A stretch of 61,908 bases of DNA from an uncultured Planctomycetaceae bacterium (GTDB lineage: Bacteria; Planctomycetota; Planctomycetia; Pirellulales; UBA1268). Shown here in pieces: positions 26,635-36,799 of the stretch. The stretch lies in assembly GCA_913052575.1 (NCBI GenBank), contig CAJXFK010000005.1, forward strand, positions 1 through 61,908, in the 5' to 3' direction. Under the pieces are notes generated by a model. The model had not been told where the DNA came from, did not search any database, and saw nothing but the letters and a program-made list of their open reading frames with translations. A program made the position numbers and the translations under genes. Each line of letters opens with the position of its first letter. Position 1 is the first letter of the stretch.

Positions 26635-28314
26635 ATGGTCCTCTCCAAAAGAAAATCTTTAAGTGCCCTTAAGGTACTGCAAAAAGTTTTCGTTCTTTTC
26701 ATTCTGACCATTACTTGTCGCGCGACCTCCGGCTGGGCTGTTGAAAACAAGACTGAGGGACGACCAAATATTTTATTTCTTTTTGCTGATGACTGGGGGC
26801 GACATGCTTCAATTCTTAGTAATGTTGATGGAACTGGCAGTATTAATGACGTCGTCCGCACGCCAAATTTTGACAAGGTTGCCAGTCGTGGTGTGTTTTT
26901 TCGAAATGCTCATGTAAGTGCGCCATCATGCACTCCATGTCGGAGTGCCTTATTGACAGGCCGACATTTCTGGCAAACTGGAACAGGATCGATACTTCAA
27001 GGCGCTGTCTATGACAGTTCCATCCCCAGCTTTCCTCCCCTTCTTCGAGACAACGATTATTGCATCGGCTACTCGCATAAGGTGTGGAGTCCAGGAACGC
27101 CCCCTAATTCTCCATTCACTCGTAATGAACGTTTCACGAAACGCGGCGGGAGGATCAACAGATTTTCTCAAGACGTCACGAAGCTAGTTGCAGAGGGAAC
27201 TCTTCAAGCCACCGCAAAACAAAACATCCTGAACGAGGTACGCGGCAACTTCCGTGATCTGCTTGACAAATGTGACAAGAACCAGCCTTTTTGCTACTGG
27301 TTTGGACCGACGAATGTACATCGGAAATGGATCAAAGGCAGCGGCAAGGATCTTTGGGGTATCGACCCCAATTCTCTCCAAGGAAAGATGCCTGATTTCT
27401 TGCCTGATGTTCCAGAAGTGCGACAGGATCTGGCAGATTATTTTGGTGAAATAGCTGCTTGGGATGCGGCTGTTGGCGCTCTACTCGATGAACTCGAAAA
27501 AGCCAACCTCACTGAGAACACACTCATTGTCATTAGTGGAGACCACGGAGCACCTGGGTTTCCTCATGGGAAATGCAATCTGTACAGTTTTGGTACAGGT
27601 GTGTGTCTTTCTGTAACCGGGCCAGGCGTTGTTGGCGGTCGTGTTGTTGATGACATGGTAAGCCTGATTGATCTCGCTCCTACATTCCTTGAGGCCGCAA
27701 AAATCAAACCACCTGAATCAATGACTGGCAGGTCACTATGGCCGCTTCTTCACACAAAAAGATCCGGCTTCATTGATCAGACACGAGACTGTGTATTTAC
27801 AGGCCGTGAACGACACGTTGAAACTGCACGGGCTGACTTCACACCCTACCCTCAGCGTGCAATCCGTACTCAAGATTACGCTTTGATTATGAACTTTCGT
27901 CCAGATCGGTGGCCGATCGGCGACCCATATCGTCTGAGAGAGGGACCAGAGCCAACAGTCGAAGAGCTTGAAACAAATACACGTATTACATTAGCCGACG
28001 AAGATGCCGGACCAACAAAAGCATGGTTGATTAAAGCACGCAAAACTGATCCGTGGAAAAAATATTTTGACAACGCCTATGGGAAACGACCGCTTATTGA
28101 ACTATTTGACCTGAAATCTGATCCTCACGAAATGCATAATTTGGCTGGCCACCAACAGTATGCTGCTCTTGAAGAAGAGCTGACGAAAAGACTTCTCGAT
28201 GAAATGCAACGTACTGGCGATCCGAGACTTATCGGAGAAGGTCAATTTTATGAGACACCGCCAATGGCAGGTCCCTTGAAAAAGAAATCTCCTGGTTGGA
28301 AAAACCAAAAATAA
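26635..28314 (+). CDS. Exported sulfatase (type I, formylglycine)
   Basis: 559 residues from the ATG at 26635, selected because it opens a basic signal peptide (VLSKRKSLSALKVLQKVFV...); starts at 26566-26587 add unlikely sequence. The metal-binding NILFLFADDWG and the formylglycine motif SAPSCTPCRSALLTGRH (Cys99-Thr-Pro-Cys-Arg) define a type I sulfatase; the fourth position is Cys rather than the usual Ser/Ala. The later ISGDHGAPGFPHGK holds the Asp/His metal ligands. It hydrolyses sulfate esters, probably of polysaccharides, and needs an FGE-type maturase encoded elsewhere. It is 13 bases upstream of a second sulfatase. Confidence 0.94.
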   Translation: MVLSKRKSLSALKVLQKVFVLFILTITCRATSGWAVENKTEGRPNILFLFADDWGRHASILSNVDGTGSINDVVRTPNFDKVASRGVFFRNAHVSAPSCTPCRSALLTGRHFWQTGTGSILQGAVYDSSIPSFPPLLRDNDYCIGYSHKVWSPGTPPNSPFTRNERFTKRGGRINRFSQDVTKLVAEGTLQATAKQNILNEVRGNFRDLLDKCDKNQPFCYWFGPTNVHRKWIKGSGKDLWGIDPNSLQGKMPDFLPDVPEVRQDLADYFGEIAAWDAAVGALLDELEKANLTENTLIVISGDHGAPGFPHGKCNLYSFGTGVCLSVTGPGVVGGRVVDDMVSLIDLAPTFLEAAKIKPPESMTGRSLWPLLHTKRSGFIDQTRDCVFTGRERHVETARADFTPYPQRAIRTQDYALIMNFRPDRWPIGDPYRLREGPEPTVEELETNTRITLADEDAGPTKAWLIKARKTDPWKKYFDNAYGKRPLIELFDLKSDPHEMHNLAGHQQYAALEEELTKRLLDEMQRTGDPRLIGEGQFYETPPMAGPLKKKSPGWKNQK

Positions 28315-28327
28315 AGGTCACGAATCT

Positions 28328-29860
28328 ATGAAAAATATTGTTGCCTGTTGTTTTCTCGCTGCTGTCTGTTCGTCTGCTTTCTGTTCATCTGTGTATGCAG
28401 CTGACCATCCAAACATTCTCTTTATCGCCATCGATGACCAAAATGATTGGATTGGACATCTCAATGGACATCCACTTGCCAAAACACCACATATTGATGC
28501 CCTTGCCAAACGGGGGACGACATTTACAAACGCACACTGCCAAGCACCACTGTGCAATCCTTCCCGGACAAGTCTCATGCTTGGATTACGCCCAACGACA
28601 ACGGGGATTTATGGACTGAGTCCATGGTTTCGCACAGTCCCGGAATGGTCTGACCGTGTCACCCTTCCACAGCACTTTGCGAATCATGGCTACTACACTG
28701 CATCAACTGGCAAAATCTATCATGGTTTCAGACGCAACCGCAAAAAACAGCCGCGGAAAGAGCAAGCCGGACAGCCCATCCAGACTGAGTTTGAAGTAAC
28801 CGGTGCATTTGGTGGTGTCGGAACCAAACCACCAAAAAAACTGATTCCCGAGACCCCCATGGGAAATCACCCACTCATGGACTGGGGCGTGTGGCCGCTG
28901 GATAATGACGACACGCAGAAGGGTGATTATCAAGTAGCTTCTTGGACTGTAGAACAGATTAAAAATGCCCCAAAGGATCGTCCATTCTTTTTGGCAGCAG
29001 GATTTTTTCTGCCACACGTACCGTGTTATGCCACTCAGAAATGGTTTGATCTCTACCCGGATAATGATTCTGTCTTACCACCAATTCTTAAAAACGACCG
29101 AGACGACACGCCACGCTTTTCATGGTACATCCACTGGTCCTTACCAGAGCCACGCTTAAAGTGGGTTCGTGAAAACAATGAGTGGAGAAACCTTGTGCGG
29201 TCATATCTTGCCTGCACCAGTTTTGTTGATGCTCAAATTGGTCGTATTGTGTCTGCGGTAGAACAGAGTGACTACGCGGACAACACGATTATTGTGGTGT
29301 GGGGAGATCATGGCTGGCATCTTGGTGAAAAGGCGATCACCGGAAAAAATACATTATGGGACCGGGGTACAAGGGTGCCATTAATATTTGCGGGACCGGG
29401 CATTACACCACAACAAAAATGCGGCCAACCCGTGGAACTCCTCGACATCTACCCAACACTCGTTGATTTAGCTGACCTCGATGGCCGTTCTGACCTGGAA
29501 GGATTAAGCCTTGTTCCTCAGCTACAGAATGCAACAACGAATCGAGATCGACCTGCAATAACGAGCCACAATCAGGGAAATCATGCGGTCCGAAGTGAAC
29601 GCTGGAGATATATTCATTATGCCGATGGTAGTGAAGAACTCTATGACATGCATGCCGACCCAAACGAATGGGAAAATCTCGCAGATCGCAAACTTTCAAA
29701 ATATGCTGAAGTTATGAAGCAGCATCGCCAATGGCTACCACGTATTGATAGAGAACTCGTGCCAGGAAGTGCTGCCCGAATACTAACGTACGACAAAAAA
29801 ACAGACACTGCTGTGTGGGAGGGCACTCCGATACAACGCACAGATCCGATTCCTGATTAG
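28328..29860 (+). CDS. Exported sulfatase, iduronate-2-sulfatase-like
   Basis: 510 residues with a signal peptide ending SVYAA-DH. NILFIAIDDQNDW holds the first metal ligands; the formylglycine motif is Cys76-Asn-Pro-Ser-Arg in CQAPLCNPSRTSLMLG, the form typical of iduronate-2-sulfatase-like (S1_7) enzymes; VVWGDHGWHLGEK is the second metal site. The C-terminal ELYDMHADPNEWENLAD is shared by the group. It starts 13 bases after the preceding sulfatase, so the pair is probably co-transcribed and acts on the same sulfated glycan. Confidence 0.95.
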   Translation: MKNIVACCFLAAVCSSAFCSSVYAADHPNILFIAIDDQNDWIGHLNGHPLAKTPHIDALAKRGTTFTNAHCQAPLCNPSRTSLMLGLRPTTTGIYGLSPWFRTVPEWSDRVTLPQHFANHGYYTASTGKIYHGFRRNRKKQPRKEQAGQPIQTEFEVTGAFGGVGTKPPKKLIPETPMGNHPLMDWGVWPLDNDDTQKGDYQVASWTVEQIKNAPKDRPFFLAAGFFLPHVPCYATQKWFDLYPDNDSVLPPILKNDRDDTPRFSWYIHWSLPEPRLKWVRENNEWRNLVRSYLACTSFVDAQIGRIVSAVEQSDYADNTIIVVWGDHGWHLGEKAITGKNTLWDRGTRVPLIFAGPGITPQQKCGQPVELLDIYPTLVDLADLDGRSDLEGLSLVPQLQNATTNRDRPAITSHNQGNHAVRSERWRYIHYADGSEELYDMHADPNEWENLADRKLSKYAEVMKQHRQWLPRIDRELVPGSAARILTYDKKTDTAVWEGTPIQRTDPIPD

Positions 29861-29911
29861 TCCAACGCCTACCCACCTGATTGAGCCAACGCTTACCCTT
29901 TAAGTATCTTA

Positions 29912-32242
29912 TTATTTGTCCGAATCTGTCTCGACCGCTTGCAGCAGGCGTTTCACCATGACCAGATCAATACCGGACGGCTGTTGCGCCAGAAGCCAAC
30001 GCGCATCTTTTTTCACAGTTTCAAAGTGATTGAGTTGCCGGGCGGTAAGCATTCGAAGAAAACGGCTTCGGGCAGAATCTGGTTGAATAACGACCATCGC
30101 ATCTGAATACCGAAGCATTGATTCTGCATCTTTCTCCTGAATCGCAATTGATAACAGATTATTGAGAATTCTCGACAGTATTTCACGAGATGATGAGACC
30201 TCAAGGTGACTCTCGTTGAGTACTTCTCCCGTTTGTTCAGAAAGTCGCTCAACAAGATTTTCATACGTAAGCCGCTTCCCTCGCTCAAAGACATCAATCC
30301 ACTCCGAATGGCCCTCGGAGGAATCAAAGCGAACTAAAAAATGTCCTGGAAAACCAATGCCATGAACTTGAACACCGAGCCGTTTCGCAAGTTCGATATA
30401 GAGGACTGCTAACGTAATGGGAATGCCTTCCCGATCGTCAAGAACCTCGTTCACATAGCTGTTGGAACGATTGTAATAATCTCCACGACTTCCGTGAAAA
30501 CCAAGTTCTTCAAAAAGCACCTTGTCTAACATCCTTATGCACGTCACATCATTTGCTTTTTGTGGCAACCTCACTTTGATTAATGACGAGAGTCGTTCAA
30601 GATCTGCAACAGATGCTTCATAATCAAGTTCTAAATTATCAAGACTCGCAATTTGCAAGGCGGCTCGAAACATGTCGATGTTGTGATCATCAACATCGAC
30701 TGTTTCTGAGAGCTGTTCGATTATCTGATGATGATGAACCTGCGCAGCCAATATCTTCAATTGCTCAGACTGACGTAACAATGCACGAGCTTTAAGCTCG
30801 AGTGCAGATACAGTTGTCGCCCCAACTTCTGCCAAGGAATTCACTACCTTTCCATTCCTTGGGTCAATCTTCTGAAATCCGGACGTGATTTCCTCCACTT
30901 GTGCCAAAACAGCGTTGTTTGGGTACAACCGTGGCACCTCATCACCAACGAAAAACTGGCGAAATTTTGCCTCCGTTCCCCGAAAAGAGACAAACCCTGG
31001 TCTTCCACCCAGCAAATTCCGATCCGTTGATTCGATGACCTCCTGATCATTAACAAAGCAGCGTATGAGATCTTCTTCGACGCGCACACGAAGATGATTC
31101 CAGTCGCCCACGCGATAATCAGGCACATCGATATCTTCAATCACATTCCATGTATATACCGTTGGGCCATCAAAACGAGTCAGTCGTAAACGGCCATTGC
31201 TTGGATAAAATCCATAATGCTTATCTTTTCCGTCTGCTGCAAAAACGAGCCCAGCTGCTCCTGACGTGTCATCAAACTTGACTTGAACCGTTACTTCGTA
31301 CGGCAAGGTCGGCAAGGTCTCTCTCGCTAAACAGAGGATTCGTCCTCCAAAACCTTTTCCCTCACCAGACACTAGTATTCGGCCTGCTCGTTGACGCCAG
31401 AGTCCGCCACCAACAGTCAACCATTCGGCTGGGTCAAGCTGACCGATCGTGAGCCATCGATTCATAAGAACCGGATTTGGATTCTTCAACAGCCCTTGAA
31501 CGCGATCGCCTGCTACCGCAAACCCAAGATTGCGAGTAACTTGCGACTTTAGAGTCAGAATACCATGAACTTTTCCGCTTCGATCGAGCAATGGACCGCC
31601 GCTGTTTCCGGACTCAATCGGAATTGCTAATTGAATCATCTCCATGCCACCAATCGTTCGCCTGCCTGAAACACGACCTACGACAACACTTCGCTCAAGA
31701 CCATAAGGATTTCCAATCGCGACAACCTCCTGTCCATCGCGAAGTGAACCGGCATCAGCTAACGGCAGCGGGCGTAAATCATCTGCTTCTACGCGAATAA
31801 CAGCAACGTCTGCGATCTGGTCTGTTGCATAGATTTCTGTGACGTCGAGGACACGACCGTCTGAAAGTTCAACAGAAATTGGCCTCGCTTCCCCGATCAC
31901 ATGTAAATTCGTAGCTATAAGACCATCAGATGAAACAACAAAGCCTGTTCCGAGGCCAGCGTCTTGACCCCCTCTACCAGTATGACGAATTGTGACTACT
32001 GATGAACGAACTGTGGTAACTAATTCTTCAATTGAAGTATTGGTTTCTGTGTCTTGATGCACAGCATCTGCATTTCCAGACACTCCGACAAAAAAAACCA
32101 CTGCCCACAAAAAAGCACTTATGAAAAACCTAGAACAAGATGCACAGAAGCCGAACAAGTCTCTGCAAGCTCCCCATTTCAAAAGTATGCCAAGGATCAC
32201 TCTTTTGCTTCGAACATAAAAATCGTGGTATTGCTGACTCAC
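29912..32242 (-). CDS. Trypsin-like protease / jelly-roll / SirB1-like fusion, exported
   Basis: 776 residues. A signal or anchor helix lies at about 38-60. Residues 70-260 are an S1C (HtrA-like) protease with triad His114 (ATNLHVIG), Asp145 (IADVAVIR) and Ser214 (ESGNSGGPLL). Residues about 275-435 look like a DUF1080/LamG-type jelly roll (YEVTVQVKFDD, GDWNHLRVRVEEDLIRCFVN). Residues about 535-690 match SirB1/Transglut_core2 (DYYNRSNSYVNEVLDDREG, VQVHGIGFPGHFLVRF), and about 690-770 match its TPR-like tail. No PDZ domain is seen. The order protease, carbohydrate-type module, transglutaminase-like module is unusual. It probably acts in the periplasm or at the cell surface in protein quality control or processing (inference). 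Confidence 0.88.
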   Translation of the reverse strand: MSQQYHDFYVRSKRVILGILLKWGACRDLFGFCASCSRFFISAFLWAVVFFVGVSGNADAVHQDTETNTSIEELVTTVRSSVVTIRHTGRGGQDAGLGTGFVVSSDGLIATNLHVIGEARPISVELSDGRVLDVTEIYATDQIADVAVIRVEADDLRPLPLADAGSLRDGQEVVAIGNPYGLERSVVVGRVSGRRTIGGMEMIQLAIPIESGNSGGPLLDRSGKVHGILTLKSQVTRNLGFAVAGDRVQGLLKNPNPVLMNRWLTIGQLDPAEWLTVGGGLWRQRAGRILVSGEGKGFGGRILCLARETLPTLPYEVTVQVKFDDTSGAAGLVFAADGKDKHYGFYPSNGRLRLTRFDGPTVYTWNVIEDIDVPDYRVGDWNHLRVRVEEDLIRCFVNDQEVIESTDRNLLGGRPGFVSFRGTEAKFRQFFVGDEVPRLYPNNAVLAQVEEITSGFQKIDPRNGKVVNSLAEVGATTVSALELKARALLRQSEQLKILAAQVHHHQIIEQLSETVDVDDHNIDMFRAALQIASLDNLELDYEASVADLERLSSLIKVRLPQKANDVTCIRMLDKVLFEELGFHGSRGDYYNRSNSYVNEVLDDREGIPITLAVLYIELAKRLGVQVHGIGFPGHFLVRFDSSEGHSEWIDVFERGKRLTYENLVERLSEQTGEVLNESHLEVSSSREILSRILNNLLSIAIQEKDAESMLRYSDAMVVIQPDSARSRFLRMLTARQLNHFETVKKDARWLLAQQPSGIDLVMVKRLLQAVETDSDK

Positions 32243-32605
32243 GCATTCACCTGATCTTGATTTTAAAACGTTACAAAATTTGGGACTGTTTCAAAATGGT
32301 AGCCCACCTTTGTCTCGAAGGTCTTGCTATGTGTCAGGCAACCCTTCGCTTGTTATCGAGCAATGTTTTTTTAAATTAAACTGCTACTAAATAATCTGAT
32401 CATTGAAAAACCACTAAAAAACGACCGCTGTTTTACTTATTTTTAGTACTTACCATGAAATTGCCGCATTTGCACGATGATGTCCCACGAGCCACTGTGT
32501 GTACGATTACTGTGTAAGATCGACTGGTCTTCCAAAATAGCTGGTATGTACACAGCAATCAAAGAGAATACCTTCGAGAATGCCCTCAAACCCTCATTTT
32601 TAAAT

Positions 32606-35600
32606 ATGCTATCAGACAATAAAAAATATCGAGCTCAACTGCTCCGTGGCATCACAATCTGGACTTGCGGGCTCTGCCTTGTTGCTGCTGCCACCCTCCA
32701 TCCGACTCATTACGTTTCTGCTGAAGACTTTTGTTTTCAAAATGGTGACGTCGTCGCTATTTATGGAAATGGCCTCGCTGACCGAATGCAGCACGATCCA
32801 TGGGTGGAGACGGTTCTCCAGAATCATTTGAAAGGTATGGACATTCGTTTCCGGAATATGAGTTTTTCGGGAGATACCGTTGATCGAAAGCCACGAAGCA
32901 AAGGCTTTACTGACGATGAAGCATATCTTCAACACGTTGGTCCATCAGTCATTTTTATTATGTATGGATACAATGAATCTTTTGAGGGTGAGCAAGGTGC
33001 CGCTCTGTATACGAAACAGCTTGTTGAACTCGTTGAAAAATATCGACGGCTGCGTAAAGAGAAAGATTGTGATGCTCGATTTGTTCTCTTCAGCCCCATT
33101 GCATACGAACCAACAGCAAATCCAAATCTTCCTGACGGCATTCAGACTAACGCAAATTTAGCTATCTACACAGAAGCTACTAGAAAGGCTGCTGTTGATA
33201 GCAAATCAACCTTTGTCAATCTTTATGAACCAACCTTACAGCGGTTTGGTCAGAGTGAAAAACAACTGACACTCAATGGCATTCACCTCAATGCTGCTGG
33301 CTACTGGAATCTTGCTGGCATCATAAGCCAGTCTCTTCTTGCTAAGCAAAGCCCTTCACAGGATGCCTTAGAGCAACTTTACAAGGCTGTAGCCGAAAAA
33401 AACTGGACTTGGCATAACCGCTATCATGCGACTGATGGTAACGACATCTGGGGGTCACGTGCAAAACTCACATTCGTTGACGGGCAGAGTAATGCCGATG
33501 TTTTGCGAAATGAATTAGTGATGCTCGATGTGATGACATCAAATCGTGATTCTGTTATTTGGGCAGCAGCAAATGGCCAAGCCATTACGGCTGATGACAG
33601 TAATGTACCGTCTCCAATTAAGGTTATTTCAAATATTGGAGGAGGCAGTAAAAGCTCGAGTGCGGAAAAAGAGGGAAATGTTGATTATCTCAGTCCAGAA
33701 GAGAGCATTGCTCAAATCAACGTTCCGGAAGGCTTTGAACTTAACGTCTTTGCCTCGGAGGACATGTTTGAAGACTTCGCAAATCCCGTTCAATTGCAAG
33801 TTGATGGAAAAGGCCGGCTCTGGGCAGCCTGCTGGAACACATATCCCAAGTGGGAACCCTTGAAGGAAATGAATGATGCTCTTGTCATTCTTGAGGATAC
33901 CGATCGTGATGGCGTTGCAGATAATAGAAAAATCTTTGCTCATGTTCACAATCCATTGGGCTTTGAATTCTGGGGAGGTGGCGTGGTGGTCACTTCAGGC
34001 CCCGACTTAATCTTTCTAAAAGATACCGATGGTGATGATGTTGCAGACCTCCGCTATCCACTTCTCCAAGGCTTGGGTACTTCTGACACACATCACGCTG
34101 CCAACAATTTGATTTATGGGCCGGACGGTGGAATTTATTGGCAGAGTGGCATTTTTCTCATGAATAATCATGAAACGCCGTGGAAGCAAAATCTAGCCAT
34201 TGGCCAATCTGGAATGTATCGGTTCGACCCTCGGACATTCGCGATCACACCACATGCCGAAAATAAGCCAAATCCACACGGAACCAGCTTTGATTATTGG
34301 GGCTACTGCTACGCAAATGACGGTACGGGCGGGCGGTCGTATCAGGTGCGACGAGAAGGCAACGGCTTCAAAATGCACACCCTATTGGAAAAGGAATTCC
34401 GGCCCGTTGCTGCCGATGAAATTTTATCCTCCGAGCATTTTCCTGAGGACATGCAGCAGGATTTCCTCATCTGCAATACGATCGGCTTTCTTGGAATCCG
34501 CCAATATGACCTTGACCGTGGTGAAGGTCTTTCAGCACAGGCAACAAAGCCTAGAGAAAGCCTGGGCTACGCTGAGGTAACAAAGAACGGACGGCTCATA
34601 AACGTTCATCATCCGGCACTAAAAGATGAAAAAATCACTTCCTTCAAACTGAGTGTTCCCGGAAAGCAGCAGATGAATCTCTGTGAAATTGAAGTCGTCT
34701 CGGAAGCAGCAGCACTTGTTCACGGCACGAGACATATCACAAAAAATGTCAAACTAAGTCAGTCGAGCGAATACAACAAAGGTATGTTCCCCGTCTCATT
34801 GCTTGCTGACGGAAACAAAAAAACTTTTGCCCATACATCAATACAAATGAACCCTTGGATGAAGGGTGAATTTGCCGAACCTGTTGAAATCTCAGAACTC
34901 CGAATCTGGAATCGAGAGGGATTCGAAGACCGTTTTCATAATGGAAAGATCGAGTTTTTCAACAACGATAGTTTGATTGCAACCGTGCATGTGAAGATTG
35001 CAAATAGCAAGGGAACTATGGATCAGGAGCGTGCCTTCGGAGAAGTTTGGGGAACTCCTGTTCAAGATGTCCTCAATAGCACCGACCGAAACTTTCGGCC
35101 AACTGATGCGATTGTTGGTGAAGACGGTGCACTGTACGTATCTGATTGGCAAAATGTCATTATCGGCCACATGCAACATAACATTCGTGACCCTAATCGT
35201 GATCATACGCACGGGCGAATCATGCGGCTTACAGTAAAGAATCGACCGTTACAGAAGCCCGTAGCTATTTCCGGTGAAACCATTGAGAACCTACTAGAAA
35301 ACTTAAAACACCAAGTGAACGGTGTTCGTCACCGCACACGCATTGAATTGAGCGGACGTAATTCTAATGACGTCATAGAGGCAACACAAAAATGGATGGG
35401 TAGTTTCGATCCGAATAACGAACAAGAAGCCCACCATCTTGTTGAGGCTTTATGGCTTCATCAGCAACACAACGTCAAAAACCGATCACTTCTTGAACTC
35501 TTACTCAACTCAACTGTCCGGCACGCGGTTGAGGCGGCTAAAACAGTCGAGCATTTCTGGACGAAGGTAGACGTCGAAGGAGCTAGCGGATTTGCTGCAC

Positions 35601-36610
35601 CTGCAGAAAGTGATTTCGTCAAGTTCGACATACCAAAACATCTCAAGGCCAAAGACCGTAAGGCATATAAGATTGGTGCCGAAATTTATCAACGTGAAGC
35701 CCACTGCAGCACGTGTCATCTCACTCATGGGAAAGGGAATGGGATTATCTATCCATCCCTTGTGAATAGTCCATGGGTAACCGGAAGTGAAGAACGACTT
35801 GTTAAGGCAACCTTGCATGGGATGTGGGGACCGATGGAGGTCCATGGAAAAATATATGATCCAACCCGTGGCGTACCACCTATGACAGCTTTTCGCAATC
35901 TTCTCAACGATGAAGAGCTAGCAGCCGTACTCACATTTGTACGAAATACATGGGGCAACGAAGCTGCCTCTGTATCACCAAGTACCGTGAAGCAGATTCG
36001 TGCTGCAACAACAGCCCAGACAACATTCTGGAAACCTGCTGATCTCCTGGCTGCACACCCACTCGAACCAGAGTTGGTGGCTGCTGCTCGGTCTGAACAA
36101 AATGCCTTTTCTAATATCGAACTAGAAAAAATATTGCTTGCCACGCCCGTGGGCGAACTTGCGCAGATCGCGATGAAGCGGGGCAATCTAAAGCCAGGAA
36201 AAAATCTTTTCTATAAGTCATCAGCGGCATGTGCAACCTGTCATCATCCATCCAAGAATGGTGTCCGCCTCGGACCTGACCTTCAAGAACTAAAGACGAG
36301 CCTCTCCCCAGAACAACTTGTTGAGTCGCTCCTTTATCCATCAAAGCGAATTGATAAAAACTACGCACAAGTAACCGTGATTATGAATGATGGGAAACAG
36401 CATACTGGCATGCGAGTGTCTGAAGATGAAAACCAACTCCTCCTGCGCAACCTTGCTCAACCAGCACCAGTATCTTTTCAAAAAGACGATATTGATGAGA
36501 TCTTCGAATCCCCCATTTCTCTCATGCCAGAAAATCTAGTCCGACAGCTTAAAAATCGACAAGAATTTGATGACCTCATGCGATATGTACTTGAGGTTCG
36601 TAAACGATAG
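32606..36610 (+). CDS. PVC-type membrane-bound dehydrogenase/cytochrome with SGNH and discoidin-like domains
   Basis: About 1334 residues from the ATG at 32606, which opens a signal peptide; the frame extends to ATG codons at 32477 without a ribosome-binding site. Domains: an SGNH-like domain (about 45-240) with GNGLADRM in place of GDSL (no Ser nucleophile); a glucose/sorbosone-dehydrogenase-type beta propeller (about 370-640, resuming at about 825-880 with RNFRPTDAI); a discoidin-like insertion (about 670-800); and two c-type haem sites, C1034-STC-H1038 and C1209-ATC-H1213, the second within the PVC-type C-terminal domain. Such proteins are typical of planctomycetes and are thought to oxidise sugars in the periplasm and pass electrons to a respiratory chain. 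The sulfatase genes nearby support a polysaccharide role. Confidence 0.9.
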   Translation: MLSDNKKYRAQLLRGITIWTCGLCLVAAATLHPTHYVSAEDFCFQNGDVVAIYGNGLADRMQHDPWVETVLQNHLKGMDIRFRNMSFSGDTVDRKPRSKGFTDDEAYLQHVGPSVIFIMYGYNESFEGEQGAALYTKQLVELVEKYRRLRKEKDCDARFVLFSPIAYEPTANPNLPDGIQTNANLAIYTEATRKAAVDSKSTFVNLYEPTLQRFGQSEKQLTLNGIHLNAAGYWNLAGIISQSLLAKQSPSQDALEQLYKAVAEKNWTWHNRYHATDGNDIWGSRAKLTFVDGQSNADVLRNELVMLDVMTSNRDSVIWAAANGQAITADDSNVPSPIKVISNIGGGSKSSSAEKEGNVDYLSPEESIAQINVPEGFELNVFASEDMFEDFANPVQLQVDGKGRLWAACWNTYPKWEPLKEMNDALVILEDTDRDGVADNRKIFAHVHNPLGFEFWGGGVVVTSGPDLIFLKDTDGDDVADLRYPLLQGLGTSDTHHAANNLIYGPDGGIYWQSGIFLMNNHETPWKQNLAIGQSGMYRFDPRTFAITPHAENKPNPHGTSFDYWGYCYANDGTGGRSYQVRREGNGFKMHTLLEKEFRPVAADEILSSEHFPEDMQQDFLICNTIGFLGIRQYDLDRGEGLSAQATKPRESLGYAEVTKNGRLINVHHPALKDEKITSFKLSVPGKQQMNLCEIEVVSEAAALVHGTRHITKNVKLSQSSEYNKGMFPVSLLADGNKKTFAHTSIQMNPWMKGEFAEPVEISELRIWNREGFEDRFHNGKIEFFNNDSLIATVHVKIANSKGTMDQERAFGEVWGTPVQDVLNSTDRNFRPTDAIVGEDGALYVSDWQNVIIGHMQHNIRDPNRDHTHGRIMRLTVKNRPLQKPVAISGETIENLLENLKHQVNGVRHRTRIELSGRNSNDVIEATQKWMGSFDPNNEQEAHHLVEALWLHQQHNVKNRSLLELLLNSTVRHAVEAAKTVEHFWTKVDVEGASGFAAPAESDFVKFDIPKHLKAKDRKAYKIGAEIYQREAHCSTCHLTHGKGNGIIYPSLVNSPWVTGSEERLVKATLHGMWGPMEVHGKIYDPTRGVPPMTAFRNLLNDEELAAVLTFVRNTWGNEAASVSPSTVKQIRAATTAQTTFWKPADLLAAHPLEPELVAAARSEQNAFSNIELEKILLATPVGELAQIAMKRGNLKPGKNLFYKSSAACATCHHPSKNGVRLGPDLQELKTSLSPEQLVESLLYPSKRIDKNYAQVTVIMNDGKQHTGMRVSEDENQLLLRNLAQPAPVSFQKDDIDEIFESPISLMPENLVRQLKNRQEFDDLMRYVLEVRKR

Positions 36611-36630
36611 CCGATCAAGTGGATTCCAAA

Positions 36631-36713
36631 TACCGGAGGTGGGACTTGAACCCACACGCCCTTGCGGGCAAAGGATTTTGAATCCTTCGCGTCTGCCATT
36701 CCGCCACTCCGGC
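36631..36713 (-). tRNA. tRNA-Leu (anticodon CAA)
   Basis: 83 nt on the minus strand. Acceptor arm GCCGGAG/CTCCGGT with discriminator A; anticodon stem AAGGA/TCCTT with loop TTCAAAA, so the anticodon is CAA (36680-36678) reading UUG; a long variable arm (TGCCCGCAAGGGCG) as in class II leucine tRNAs; T arm GTGGGTTCAAGTCCCAC. CCA is not encoded. It lies between two plus-strand genes. Confidence 0.95.
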
Positions 36714-36799
36714 TTGTATATGGAAGATTACGCCACGGCAGCCTAATTTTCCAGCAGCGGTCTCGCTGCCGCAGTGGAACGTCTGCTAGGGTTTTCTTC

